Assembly (NCBI GenBank): GCA_948146395.1
Contig: OX411558.1
Coordinates: 40,319,617 to 40,383,616 of the forward strand
Length of the DNA: 64,000 nucleotides
Reading direction: 5' to 3'
Origin: Fragum whitleyi
Taxonomy: Eukaryota; Mollusca; Bivalvia; Cardiida; Cardiidae
The position numbers and the translations under genes are program-made. The notes under the pieces were generated by a model that saw nothing but the letters and a program-made list of their open reading frames with translations, had not been told where the DNA came from and did no database searches. Numbering within the stretch: the stretch's first letter is position 1; each line of letters opens with the position of its first letter. Shown piece after piece: positions 24,072 to 34,830 of this stretch.

Positions 24072-24330
24072 CAATCAATCATTGACTGCCTTGACGGCCT
24101 AGTGGTAAAGGCACTCAACTCTTAACCTGAAGGCCATGGTTCAGGCTTCACAGTCACCTGGGCAAAACACTTAATAACCAGCCCCTGTTCACCAAGCTGT
24201 ATAATTGAGTAGCAGAGGGTTTAAACCTCTGTCTCTCTGTCAGGGATGTGAATTCATCTGAATTGAGTGTTCAAGAGTAACTCTGTAAGCTTAAACTTTC
24301 ATCACAATTGAACTAAAATCAATAAGTATA
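24072..24330 (+). mobile_element. Second tRNA-like SINE or fragment
   Basis: Adjacent to the SINE at 23812. ACGGCCTAGTGGTAAAGGCA resembles an A-box region and ATGGTTCAGGCTTCACAG a decayed B box, but the body differs from the other SINE (CACCTGGGCAAAACACTTAA). It could be a different SINE family or a degraded tRNA-like sequence; no other copy was seen in this window. Confidence 0.4.
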
Positions 24331-24675
24331 AACTATACTCCATGATTTTTGCCCTGGCAGAGCAGAGCCTAAGTAATGACTTGTTGCACTTAAGGATAAG
24401 GCTTGTTTCACTTGAGGTTAAGCTTAATTAGCTATTACATTGTGTATTTATGATTACATCTTTCTATAGATATGCAACATAAAAAGCTTCAGTCTTTTAA
24501 TAGTATGTTGGAAGCCAAACCCTCTTTACTTCAGCTTATCCTAGCTGAAGTTATGAGGAATATATAACTCAAAAAATTAAATGTGTTCAATTTCGCTAAG
24601 CTCCATAATCCTCTTGGTTTTGTGATACACTTATTTGCATGCGTTAGCGGTAATTGCAAACCAAAGAGGTCCAAA

Positions 24676-24775
24676 ATTACCCCCCCACACACACCCACCC
24701 ACCCACCACCACCACCATTATTGGTCTATGTATATGGTGTGTGTGTGGGGGGGGGGGGGGTTAAATTTGGGACCC
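24676..24775. repeat. Simple-sequence tract (CA/CCA and GT/G)
   Basis: A run rich in CACACACCCACCCACC and CCACCACCACC is followed about 40 bp later by GTGTGTGTGGGGGGG. It is low-complexity DNA; open frames across it are not genes. Confidence 0.8.
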
Positions 24776-24791
24776 CTATGTTGCAGACCAG

Positions 24792-25110
24792 CTTTTGTAA
24801 GTACCATATTTCTCCTAATAAATGCTCCCTATACATAACATGGTCAGGGAGCTTTTATTCAGTATGCATTTTCTAATTTAAAAAAAATATTAAATTGATT
24901 TCTTTTAGAACCCTTTTCCTTTAATTTGAGGTGAATTTTCTGTAAACAATCATATAAACGATTGCTTAGAGGAATATCATCTCAAAATTAGAGAAGAAGT
25001 GTCAAAAAGTTGTTAAGATTTAAGCATTTGAAGTGGGTTTTCCTAGCAAAAATGTAGGGGTGCTACAATTAGGGAGGGCGCTTTTATTAGAAGAAATACA
25101 ATAACCAAAT
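24792..25110 (+). repeat. Second copy of the about 300-bp TYW5-intron repeat
   Basis: Matches 4995-5300 in the same orientation from GTAC through TTTCTCCTAATAAATGCTCC, the internal palindrome with AATCATATAAACGATTG, and GTAGGGGTGCTACAATTAGG. It has no coding capacity. Confidence 0.65.
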
Positions 25111-26597
25111 ATTGAAAAGTAAACTTTGCTAATTTAGTCATGGCCCTACCAGTTCAAAGAAGAATAATTGCATCAGTTGCAGATCCAGAGGCGGTTCAAG
25201 GGAACCCAGATTCAAGGAAACACTCTCTGGATCCAAATTACTGTATTCTAGTCCACGGACAGTTTCAACCAAAATTATGTAATGCACTTGCTTTTGCAGG
25301 AAGTATAAACAAAGATCAGCCTACACATAAGTGCAGTCTGATCTTAGTTGATACTACTTGAATTTCTTTTTGAAACAAGGAAAGTTTAAAAATTATATTT
25401 TCAAGATACGTACTGTCAGACACAAAGTAGGCGACATCCAGTGCCTTCAACATTTTCATTTTAATGCAAATTTGCTGAGGTTTTTATTCAGCATGACAAC
25501 GGTAAAAAAAGAATGTTGCAGATGATGTATAGAGGTCCTTTCTAGACTACATAGCCTTCAAAGGTGTGTTTGAGAAGGGAAATATTTATGAAAGACTAAA
25601 TTGGTTTAACAATTTTTTGTAATAACAATTTGACTAAAAATAAAAATATCAGATTTTTTAAAAGAAGTAATTTAAATAGATATTGAAACCCCATAATCAT
25701 TCTATTTACAGTTCTGTAGAACTGGCCTCAGGCCTAACAAGTGTGATGTTCTAGTCTAAAATACAAGTCTATAAGTCTAGACTAAAAATAACAACAACAA
25801 AATTGATACAACAACAACATTAAAGAATAAACTTTACAATTTATTTGCTTTAAGCGCATTATTTTGAGATGACAGCCTACAAATAACATTGATTTATATG
25901 TAAGTTGAACAAAGTTTCTTCTTTGATCTTTTCAAGGCTCTAAGGAAGTTTTGCAGCTTGGAAATTCACGCAAATACGAGGACATAAATTCGTTCCAATT
26001 TCAAACCTGTCAATCAACCTGTCAACTGTAATAGAAATATCTATTTACACTGTAGTCTCCCCCAATGGCAATAGAGCATAATCATTGAAACCCCATGATG
26101 TCTTGAATGTAAGTGTCCAAAGCATTTAACTGTCTGGGTCTTCTTTTCTTTTTATGATACAATCTGGACGACGGCTCCAGGCATTGGTTATTATCTAGAA
26201 TGTCTGTTAGTAAACTCTCTATCTTTTTTTTTTTTGAATTGAGATAAATGTTATTAAATTTCCCCAGAAAACAAAAAGTATGGAAACATTCATCAAATGG
26301 TCGCAGTTATACAGGTAAAGTGCCAAGGAATTCAAAGTGCCAAATACTTTGCAGCAATTAAAAGTCTCTATCGCTGCCCATTGTGCAATGAGACATATTA
26401 AGGGAATTGCCAAATGTACTGCATTCTGAAAGTAAGTAAGTAAGTAAACTTTATTTAAAGTCGGCAAGACAATTAACAAATAACATAAGCTCAAAAGAGC
26501 TTTTTAACCGACAATTGAAAAGTTTCAATTGGAGGTCTACAATTTGATTTTTACTTAAATCCACAAGTCTGGGACCCGAGGACTTCTGAGGTGCATA

Positions 26598-27354
26598 GAA
26601 TTACCAAATTATTCAATGATTACCAAATTAAACCAAACTATTACCAAATTAACTTAAATTATCATGATTATTATAAGGTTTACAGTTGTTTTGATAAGAA
26701 ATTATTTGATAATGATTATTTTTTAACTGAAATATTTACTATTAAATAAAACTTTGTCTAATTTCCCTGTTCATATGTACTCGTCTTACAGTCTGATTAA
26801 ATGTAAGGACAATTACCAAATTATGGCGAATATTAATCTATTACTAGGTTGCTCATTAATTTGGTATAGCGGATTATCCATTGTGAGAAAAAATAGACTG
26901 CATTTGCACATTTAGCAAATTACCAAATTATGGAAAAATCAACATATTCCAAGATCTCTCATTAATTTGGTATACCAAAATATCCATTATGAGAAACAAA
27001 TCAGCATTAAAGCTAAGTGAGACAAGTACCAAATTATTGTTAAATCATATTCGAAACATTTGTCAATAATTTGGTAATCGGAATTAAGCATTATAAGAAA
27101 ACTGAACTACATGAGCTAAGTGAGACAATTACAAAATTAGTTTGAAAACCAACCCATTACCGGATTACTCTTTAATTTGGTATACCTAGAATAACCAAAC
27201 ATGCTGTCAACATACAACAAGAATCTACAAAATAATCGTTCATTTGATAGTTTTGCATACTTAATTCAAATAAAATTTAAATAAAAATTAGTTAAACCCA
27301 ATAATTTTCATGAATTTAGGATAAATTTTGTAATAGTTTGGTTTAATTTGGTAA
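26598..27354. mobile_element. AATTTGGTA-rich inverted-repeat element
   Basis: The outer ends are GAATTACCAAATTA and TAATTTGGTAATTC. A second inverted pair (ATTACCAAATTAAACCAAAC at about 26619 and its inverse at 27331-27353) supports long inverted ends. The interior repeats ATTACCAAATTAT ... TAATTTGGTATA about every 120 bp. There is no open frame of note. It looks like a non-autonomous DNA transposon built of dyad-symmetric units; no clean target duplication was seen. It lies about 350 bp upstream of the ACAD10 start codon. Confidence 0.5.
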
Positions 27355-27708
27355 TTCCATGGACCCGGACTGCTATAATATGTGCAGCCTGAAGTTTGAA
27401 AAAAGAAACAAGTTTCAAAGAGTACATAAACATCCTCTTGAACTAAAGATCCTGACTGACAGAACTTTTTTGTAGGGTTGCCCTTAATTTTTGGAAAATT
27501 CATCATTAATAGGGGAGGGTCAATTGTTTGATATTTTGATAAATTCTAAAAGAGCTTCTACATTTTGTCATAAATAAAGACAAAGCGATTCATTTAGGTG
27601 TACAGAACTAAAATCCAAGTCGATTTAAAATTAAGAAAATAGATTTATTATGGGAAACAACCCCAGTTCCATAGTTAAAAAAAGCTATGACAGACTGAAA
27701 ATTTCAGA

Positions 27709-30700
27709 ATGTGGAGATCATCTCTAGCAGTTTCCAGAATGTTGCCGTGGAAAATCAGTGTATTGTCACAGCCTGGGATACCAGCCATGATGTCTACATC
27801 TGCTCAGGATAAGAAAATCACGAAGGCTGTGATATTTGACATGGGTGGGGTGATTCTACCCTCACCCTTGTTACTGTTTAAAGGTAAGATTTGTTGACTT
27901 GTTACCTTTTCCTTTAATTTTCTTAAATAAGACTAAGAAATTGTATTGATGAATACTATATATGATGGAAAATATTTCAAGTAAGATATAAATTTAGAAT
28001 CAAATTATTCAAATAGGTACATGTATTGAAAGTACTGTATTACTGTATCCTCCCAAATCAGGGCTCAACACTTACTTAGGGCACTCTGGGAGTCCAAGAC
28101 TCCTTGTTTACCAGTTGGTACTCCTTCCCTTTGCAAGTAAAGGGTTCAATGAACTCCAAGGGTCATATGAGACTATTTTGTAAGACAAATACATTGTACA
28201 CAAGCCAGTTCACTTTTCAACCCTTGCAAGATCTGTAGACTTTTTTCACTACATAAATTGTTCAGGAAAACATTTTGCTTGCATCACATGGTACTTAGAA
28301 GAAATATATCTTCTTTGTTACACTCAATTTTTTTTTCTTTAAAACAAGGTTATCCGATTATGAGAGTCCAGACTCCTTACTTTGTACTCCTTGATTTTGA
28401 GCTTGGACTACTTGATTTCATGTGTTACCCTCAGAAGTAGTGCCAATCCCTGCCAATAGAAGCTCCCCCTATTCTTTTATTTACGCTATTTTCTGAGAAA
28501 ACCTAAGATATTGTGATTACCTTGGCAGTGTTGGCATGACAAACTTTAACCTTGGTTATATCTCTTTTGTTATTAAAGATATATTCATGAAACTTGGTAC
28601 ATGTCTTCACCATCACAATAGCTATTAGAACTATCAAGGAGTATAACTCTGGAAGCATTTTTGTAAGAGTTATGACACTTTTTCGACTTAGATTTTTTGC
28701 ATTATCCAGTACCTTTCAGTCAACTGTTGTACCTGTAGGTGATGCTCTTGTTAATTCCAATATTCTCTAGCTTATGAAGAGAAGAAGAACTTACCACCAG
28801 GCCTCATTACTAAAACAGTGGTTGCAAATCAAGAAAACGGTGCCTGGGTCAGAATGGAGAGAGGGGAGTTAACTCTGCAAGAATTTTCAAAAGCTTTCAG
28901 TGAAGAATGCTCACAACAGGTCAGTTGAATACAAAGGAGTTAATCTGCCAGATATAAGACAGTGTTTTAAAGGATAATTGATGCAGGGTTTTTTTTGCGT
29001 TTGAGACCTCAACATAAGTAGCTAAGACTCTCAAAACTATCTGATGTGAGTCCTTGGGACCAACTTCGGAATAGGATTGAAGACTGTTTTTAACAATCTT
29101 CAATTCTTTTGTGAAGCTGATCCCAAAGAAATATATCTAACCAGTACAATGTGTAGCTTAACCCAGGGAATAATTGAATATAAACGCTATAAAATAGGGA
29201 TAGCCGAAACAGGGACCTTTAGCAAGGACCCCTGTGAACCAAAATAGTTAGTCCCTGGGAACCCATTTTGTTGAAAGCATTCTAAAACACTGATAAAATA
29301 AGAATTCTTTAAAGAAGTTTTCAGTGAATCATTATATTTTGATCTGATACAAAGATCAAGATAACCTTACAAGGTTAAGGTAATCTATTGGGGTGAAAAA
29401 ATGGCAATTCATAAATCTGACTTTAAATTTTACATTTCTGTTTACCTAAAGCCAAATCAAAAAATAACTTAGCAATGTTTTGAAATGACGATGGATATTG
29501 ATACTTTAGTCAAGGTATTCTGCCAAACTCAATGTTGTCTACCAAGTTCAAACTTGTGTGTAATATGCTCTTTTGGTGGAATTTCTAGCTTAGCTATATT
29601 CTGAGAAAACCCAAGGTATTGTGATCACCTTGGCGTCCTTGAGGTTGTTGGTGTTGGCTTGACAAACTTTAACCTCGGTCATATCTCTGTTGTTATTGAA
29701 GATATCTTCATGAAACCTGGCATGTGTGTTCACTATGCCAAGAGCTATCCACATTGTCAAGGGGGATAACTCTGGGAGCATTTTTGTAAGGGTTATGTCC
29801 CATTTTCCACGTTGTTTGCATTATCATACATCTGTGGCTAAGCGTTGCACCAGTAGGTGGTGCTCTTGTTTTAAATATAAGCTGAATTCAGCAAAAGTAA
29901 AATTCTGAAACAGACTCTTAAATACAACAACTCTTTACATATTAATTTTCTCTCCATACTGTCAGATTTAATGCCAAGGTATCAATGGATTGAGGGCTTT
30001 AGGGGTCAACATCAACACTAGTCTTCGGGTTCAAGACATGTACATTTCAGGGAGGACTGGTGCATGCCGTAATGTTGTAAGTCCTTCAGGCCTGTTGTCA
30101 TTGGTCATTATTATTCCTTTGCCATATACTTCTGAAAAATAGTAGCAGGGGTCGACACTAACTCCTGAGGTTTTGGAGTCAATAGGACTCCTAACACATG
30201 AAATCAAGGAGTCCAAGCTCAAAGTAAGGAGTCTAAATTATCGTAATGGGAGAACATTGTGAAAAAGAAGAAATTGCTTGTTATAAGCAATTTCTTTTTT
30301 TCCACAATGTTCTACCAAAGAAGAGTTTTTTTTTCTCAAAACAATACAGGATGCAAGCAAATGTTTTCTTCAACAAGTTTTGTGCATTTGTTTTTCTAAA
30401 TATTCTTTTTCAACCCTTGGAGTCCAGCGGACTCCTTACTTGCAAATCAAAGGAGTCCAACTGGTAAACAAGGAGTCTCAGACTCGCGGACTCCCCTTAG
30501 TGTCGAACCGTGGCTTCTTTTCCAAATTTCTTTAAATGTTCCATCTTTTTTATTTACTCAATAGCTTGGCAAGCCAGTGGACCTTTCAGACTTAATGTGG
30601 ACATTCAACAAGACCGTAACCAAACCCTTTCCACAGATGATAGATGCGGTGAAGTGTATCCGAGCCGAGGGACTCAAGACAGCTCTCCTTACAAATAACT

Positions 30701-33700
30701 GGTTCAACAAGAATTCAAAAGAGTCGTATATTCCAGTTGATCTTAGTCTGTTTGATGTCGTAAGTTTGATTTGTTTCAGTTAATGTATTGGATATGTAAT
30801 AAAAACATGCATCATCAATTTTATTGACAGAAATAATGTTTAAAGTGGTGTTGGACCGTATCAAAAAAACCAAATTAGCTCTTGCCTTTGGTTCTGTTAT
30901 CAGGTGGTCATGAAAGGTTGGATATTGTCAACCTGTGTCAGTGTAACGTGTCCCCACTGTTACACCGGCTCTGAACATCAAGATTTTTTTCCTTCCACAT
31001 AAGACACTTTCATTTCATATTGCCATAGCGTAGTAGGAACTCCATCTGTCTGTCTTTACATCTGTCTTTGTGTTCAATTCTTATTAAGGTAGTGGATCCG
31101 TAATAGTTCTGCAACGTTTTGGAAGTCATGACCTTTCACATTGTTAACTCAGGTTCCCTATAAATTTCATTAGGAAAACACAGTTTACAATGTGAAAGGT
31201 CATGACTTCCAAAATGTTGCGGATTTATTACAAGTCCACTACCTTAACACAACTCCTACTGCAATTATGGACGGATTTAGATCAAACTTTTACAGATCAT
31301 TCATAGTCATTTGACCTTAGACATATAGTCAGGGTTTGATAATAATCTTGCTAGAGCGACCACGTCTATTAAGTGACCATTTTAAAAATTTCCTCCTTTT
31401 AATCAAAATATCCTAAAAAGTAGGTATTGTTGGTCTAAAAGTTATTGAAAATGAATCCTTTGTTGTTAAAATTCAGCAGAATTGTCTCAATGAGATGATT
31501 CTTTTTGAGTTATAACTACATATGATCTTGAGAATTGCTCAATAATATGCATATTCGATCAAAAAATGCTGTTTCTTATTTACAAACAAAACACGTATGA
31601 AGCGGCCATTTTCTTAACCGAACACTTTTTTGTGGTCCGCTTAGAACAGGTTTGACTGTATTGTGACTCTTACATTCTTGTTAAATTTCAGATCTGTCTA
31701 AGATTTTAATAAAAAAAGAAAGCATTAATAGTAACATTGGGGAATGATGTGACACAACAAAGTCAAGAAATGGTCAATAATGCTGTCAATATATAACCAA
31801 ATATGAATTAGGTTTAAAGCAGAGAAGGTTGAAAAACACCAGAAAATTCCTGGATATGGCAGATTTTTAGCTCGACTATTCGAAGAATAGGGGGGCTATT
31901 CCAGTCACCTGGGCGTCGGCGTCGGCGTCAGCGTCGGCGTCGGCGTAATGCTTTGGTTAAGTTTTTACGTGCAATTGTTTAAAATCTCTGTTTCTATTAA
32001 AGCTATTGCTTTGACACTTTGAACATGCTTCTGTGACCATAATATCAGCCTCTAGACAAAGATTCATTACTCTGATATTGAATTTAGTGGAATTTTAACC
32101 CTTTTCGGACTTAGAAATCTTGGTTAAGTTTTTACGTGCAAATGTTATTTTTCTGTAACATTTCTGTTTCTATTAAAGCTATTGCTTTGCAACTTTACAC
32201 ATGCTTCTGTGACCATAATATCAGCCTCTTGACAAAGATTCATTACTCTGATATTGAATTTAGTGGAATTTTAACCCTTTTCAGACTTAGAAATCTTGGT
32301 TAAGTTTTTACGTGCAAATGTTGTTTTTCTGTAATATTTCTGTTTCTATTAAAGCTATTGCTTTGCAACTTTACACATGCTTCTGTGACCATAATATCAG
32401 CCTCTTGACAAAGATTCATTACTCTGATATTGAATTTAATGGAATTTTAACCCTTTTTGGACTTAGAAAATCTTGGTTAAGTTTTTACGTGCAAATGTTG
32501 TATTTCTGTAATATCTCTATTTCTACTAAAGCTATTGCTTTGAAACTTATCACATGCTTCTGTGACCATAATATCAGCCTCTAGACAAAGATTAAATACT
32601 CTCATTTTGAATTAAGTGGAATTTTAACCCTTTTCGGACTTAGAAATCTTGGTTAAGTTGTTACGTGCATATGTTGTACATCAGTTATAGCTCTATTTCT
32701 ACATAGGCTTTTGTTTGGAAACTCTACACATGCTTCTGTTACCATGATATCACCCTCTTGACAAAGATTTATTACTCTGATATTGAATTTAGTGGAATTT
32801 TAACCTTTTTCAGACTCAGAAATTCTTGGTTAAGTTTTTACATGCAAATGTTGTACATCAGTTATATCTCTAATTCTATTAAAGCTATTGCTTTCAAACT
32901 TTGCACATGCTTCAATGTTCATAACAACAGCCTCTTAATAAAGATTCAATTCTCTGGTATAGAATTTAGTGGATTTATAACCCTTTATGGACTTAGAAAT
33001 TCTTGGTTTAGTTTTTTCGTGCAAATGTTGTATTTGTGTAATATCTCTATTTCTACTACAGCTGTTGCTTGGAAACTTTAAACATGCTTCTTTGACCATA
33101 ATATTAGCCCACAGAAAAAGATTCATTACTCTGATATTTAATTTAGTGGAATTTTAACCCTTTTTGGCCTTAGAAAATCTTGGTTAAGTTTTTACATGCA
33201 AATGTTTTATGTTAGTTGTATATCTGTTCCTACTAAAGCTATTGCTTTGAAACTCTGCACATGCTTCTGTGAACATAATATCAGCCTCTAGCAAAAGATT
33301 CTTTTCTCTTGACTTTCATTTTATTGAATTTCCAATGTCGATATTGATTTGCTGTTACTATCCAGCACTAGGAATAGTCGAGCTTTGCTGTCCTCCGACA
33401 GCTCTTGTTTAAATATCTGCTGATAAAAAAGTTATTGACGACCAAGTAAAAACTTACTTGGTCGTCAATTTCTTCTTTATCCACAAATTTTGAAAAATCT
33501 ACCACATCCAGCTATTTTCTGGCTTTTTTCTGCCTTCTCTACTTCAAAACTTTTTTTTAAATCGGTGAAGTATTTAAGAATTATTGACAAAATATTGAAC
33601 AATTTGTGTCACGTAATTCCCTGCTGTGGTAGTGGTGTTTAACCCTTTTCAAATAAACAAATATGCGCTGTACAGTAAAACTTGTGTTAAGTGACCACCT

Positions 33701-34830
33701 AAGGGACTACCAAAAAGCGGTCGTTTATGGGAATGGTCGCTTAATACAAAATGTTATAATAAATGTGACAGTTCATTTTGATCGCATTTATAGATTGTCA
33801 GTCAAGCTGTACTGAATCCTATGGTGCCTAAACCCATTAGAATCGTCTTGTTGAGACGATTCTAATAGGTTCAAACAACATGAGATTCAACAATAACCAA
33901 TTTTTCGTTTAAAATGTCCCCTTTTTCAGAGATTTTGCTTACGATGAAGGGACTTTTTATAGTGGTCGCTAAATAAAATTGGTCGCTTAATACACGTGGT
34001 TGCTCGAGCAATATCAACTATATTTTGATTTCATAATCAGGTGGTGGAGTCGTGTAAAGTTGGATATCGTAAACCACATCTGAAGATTTACGAGATTTGT
34101 CTCCGTCAGTTGGATCTGCCAGGTGAACAGTGTGTGTTTCTTGATGATATGGGAGGGAATTTGAAGGCAGCCAAACAGTTTGGAATTAGAACCATTAAGG
34201 TAACGAATGGTAGTATTATTGTAGTATTATTGTATATATTTCTTCAATAATGAAGAAATTTAATGTTAAACATGATTGCTATGACAAGACTGGTCAGCTA
34301 AATTTGGTCTTGGTCTAAAAGCTCAGGCTTTGGTGACCTAGTGATATAGCAGGGATAATTCTGTTTCAGAATAGCATCTGCAAAAATAGCTCATTCACTT
34401 GAATCTAATGAGAAATTCAAGAATTTGCGGAGAGAAATTCTGACAAATCAATTTGCTCAGCCCAAAACAGTTGTAACTGCCTATATAATTATAGGCAGTT
34501 TCAACTGATTTGTACTGAGCCAACACAATTCTTCACTGTTGTCTATATATTCATATGCACTTACAAAATATAGCACTGACTTGTAAAACTGTGAATTTGG
34601 TAAATTTTACGCCAGGTGGATTGTGGCGCCTTGCTGTTGGGGTCTGAAATATATAACATTTCTCCCATAGGTTGCTGATCCAGATCAGGCAATTAAAGAT
34701 TTGGAAACAGAGGTTGGTTTCCCAGTTCAGGGTTATGTGGAGGGAACCATGAGTGTGCCAAAACGACTACAGCTGGATCAAAATAAACTAACAAACTACC
34801 TGAATCATGAACTAAGGCTGCAAGACACAG
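27709..34830 (+). CDS. ACAD10: ACAD10 part 1: start and HAD-like hydrolase domain
   Basis: First of three domain blocks of one gene. Exons are 27709-27883, 28771-28919, 30565-30759, 34041-34199 and 34671-34830, all GT-AG with matching phases. The N-terminus is rich in Arg, Ser and hydrophobic residues with no acidic residue before about residue 34, as in mitochondrial presequences. ATG at 27709 was chosen as the first Met of the open frame; a downstream Met at residue 27 or 28 is possible. HAD motifs: AVIFDMGGV (Asp at residue 44; the usual second Asp is Met-Gly as in vertebrate ACAD10), TNN at 151-153, the K of RKP at 184, and FLDDMGGN at 206-213. Overall it is co-linear with human ACAD10. 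Introns carry MITEs and HINE-like elements, one ending about 20 bp before exon 2. Confidence 0.93.
28480..28750 (+). mobile_element. HINE-like element (GGGGGATAACTCTGGGAGC family), copy 1
   Basis: Matches 29585-29873 and 38947-40223: ACCTTGGCAGTGTTGGCATG, GACAAACTTTAACCTTGG, TATATCTCTTTTGTTATT, TCATGAAACTTGGTACATG, AGGAGTATAACTCTGGAAGC and GTAGGTGATGCTCTTG before TTA. It ends only 20 bp before ACAD10 exon 2. The 5' end is degraded. Confidence 0.6.
29585..29873 (+). mobile_element. HINE-like element (GGGGGATAACTCTGGGAGC family), copy 2
   Basis: A fairly intact short copy with no tandem core. Its 3' hairpin GCACCAGTAGGTGGTGC is followed by TCTTG and TTTT. It serves as the uninterrupted reference for the nested insertion at 39083-40044. 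Located in ACAD10 intron 2. Confidence 0.65.
31088..31243. mobile_element. TTAA-flanked foldback MITE (GGTAGTGG family)
   Basis: Starts GGTAGTGGATCC after TTAA (31084-31087) and ends AAGTCCACTACC before TTAA (31244-31247). The arms pair over about 70 bp (AATAGTTCTGCAACGTTTTG with its inverse). Located in ACAD10 intron 3. Confidence 0.78.
31340..31670. repeat. GACCAC/GGTCGCTTAA repeat family
   Basis: Carries GCTAGAGCGACCACGTCTAT and a diverged inverse near the far end (TGTGGTCCGCTTAGAACAGG). Copies occur at about 33670-34015 (GGTCGCTTAATACACGTGG) and 58160-58510. The middle has a short palindrome around GTCTCAATGAGATGATT. It has no coding capacity. Confidence 0.5.
31869..33407 (+). mobile_element. 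HINE-like element with about 175-bp minisatellite
   Basis: Follows TTTTT. The 5' hairpin is CTATTCGAAGAATAG inside AGCTCGACTATTC. It has about eight units of about 175 bp carrying GGTTAAGTTTTTACGTGCAA, AGCTATTGCTTTG and GACAAAGATTCATTACTCTG. GAATAGTCGAGCT (33372-33384) is the perfect 13-bp inverse of the 5' tip. The 3' hairpin GCTGTC/GACAGC (33387-33402) precedes TCTTG then TTT. It occupies ACAD10 intron 3. Open frames of 60-107 codons within it follow the repeat units and are not treated as genes. Confidence 0.75.
33670..34015. repeat. GACCAC/GGTCGCTTAA repeat, copy 2
   Basis: Begins TAAAACTTGTGTTAAGTGAC and ends TGGTCGCTTAATACACGTGG, which are inverted relatives. The middle has the palindrome ATTAGAATCGTCTTGTTGAG / ACGATTCTAATAGG. 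It ends about 25 bp before ACAD10 exon 4. Confidence 0.5.

Larger units (their letters stand above)
20972..27708. other. Repeat-rich spacer between head-to-head genes
   Basis: Holds the unseen 5' end of the glycosyltransferase gene (-) and the promoter side of ACAD10 (+). Recognisable contents are listed separately: minus-strand SINE 3' fragments at about 21155-21290 and 21405-21535, a foldback MITE, full SINEs, the copy of the TYW5 intron repeat, and an AATTTGGTA-rich inverted-repeat element. Pieces with GGCTGATCTT / TGTGCAGGCTGATC palindromes occur near 22540-22620, 23630-23710 and 25270-25370. No further coding exon is supported. Confidence 0.5.

Noticed and set aside
32312..33081. Open frames of 90 and 107 codons
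   Set aside because: They follow the about 175-bp tandem units of the element at 31869-33407 and repeat the same peptide; no sign of a real protein.
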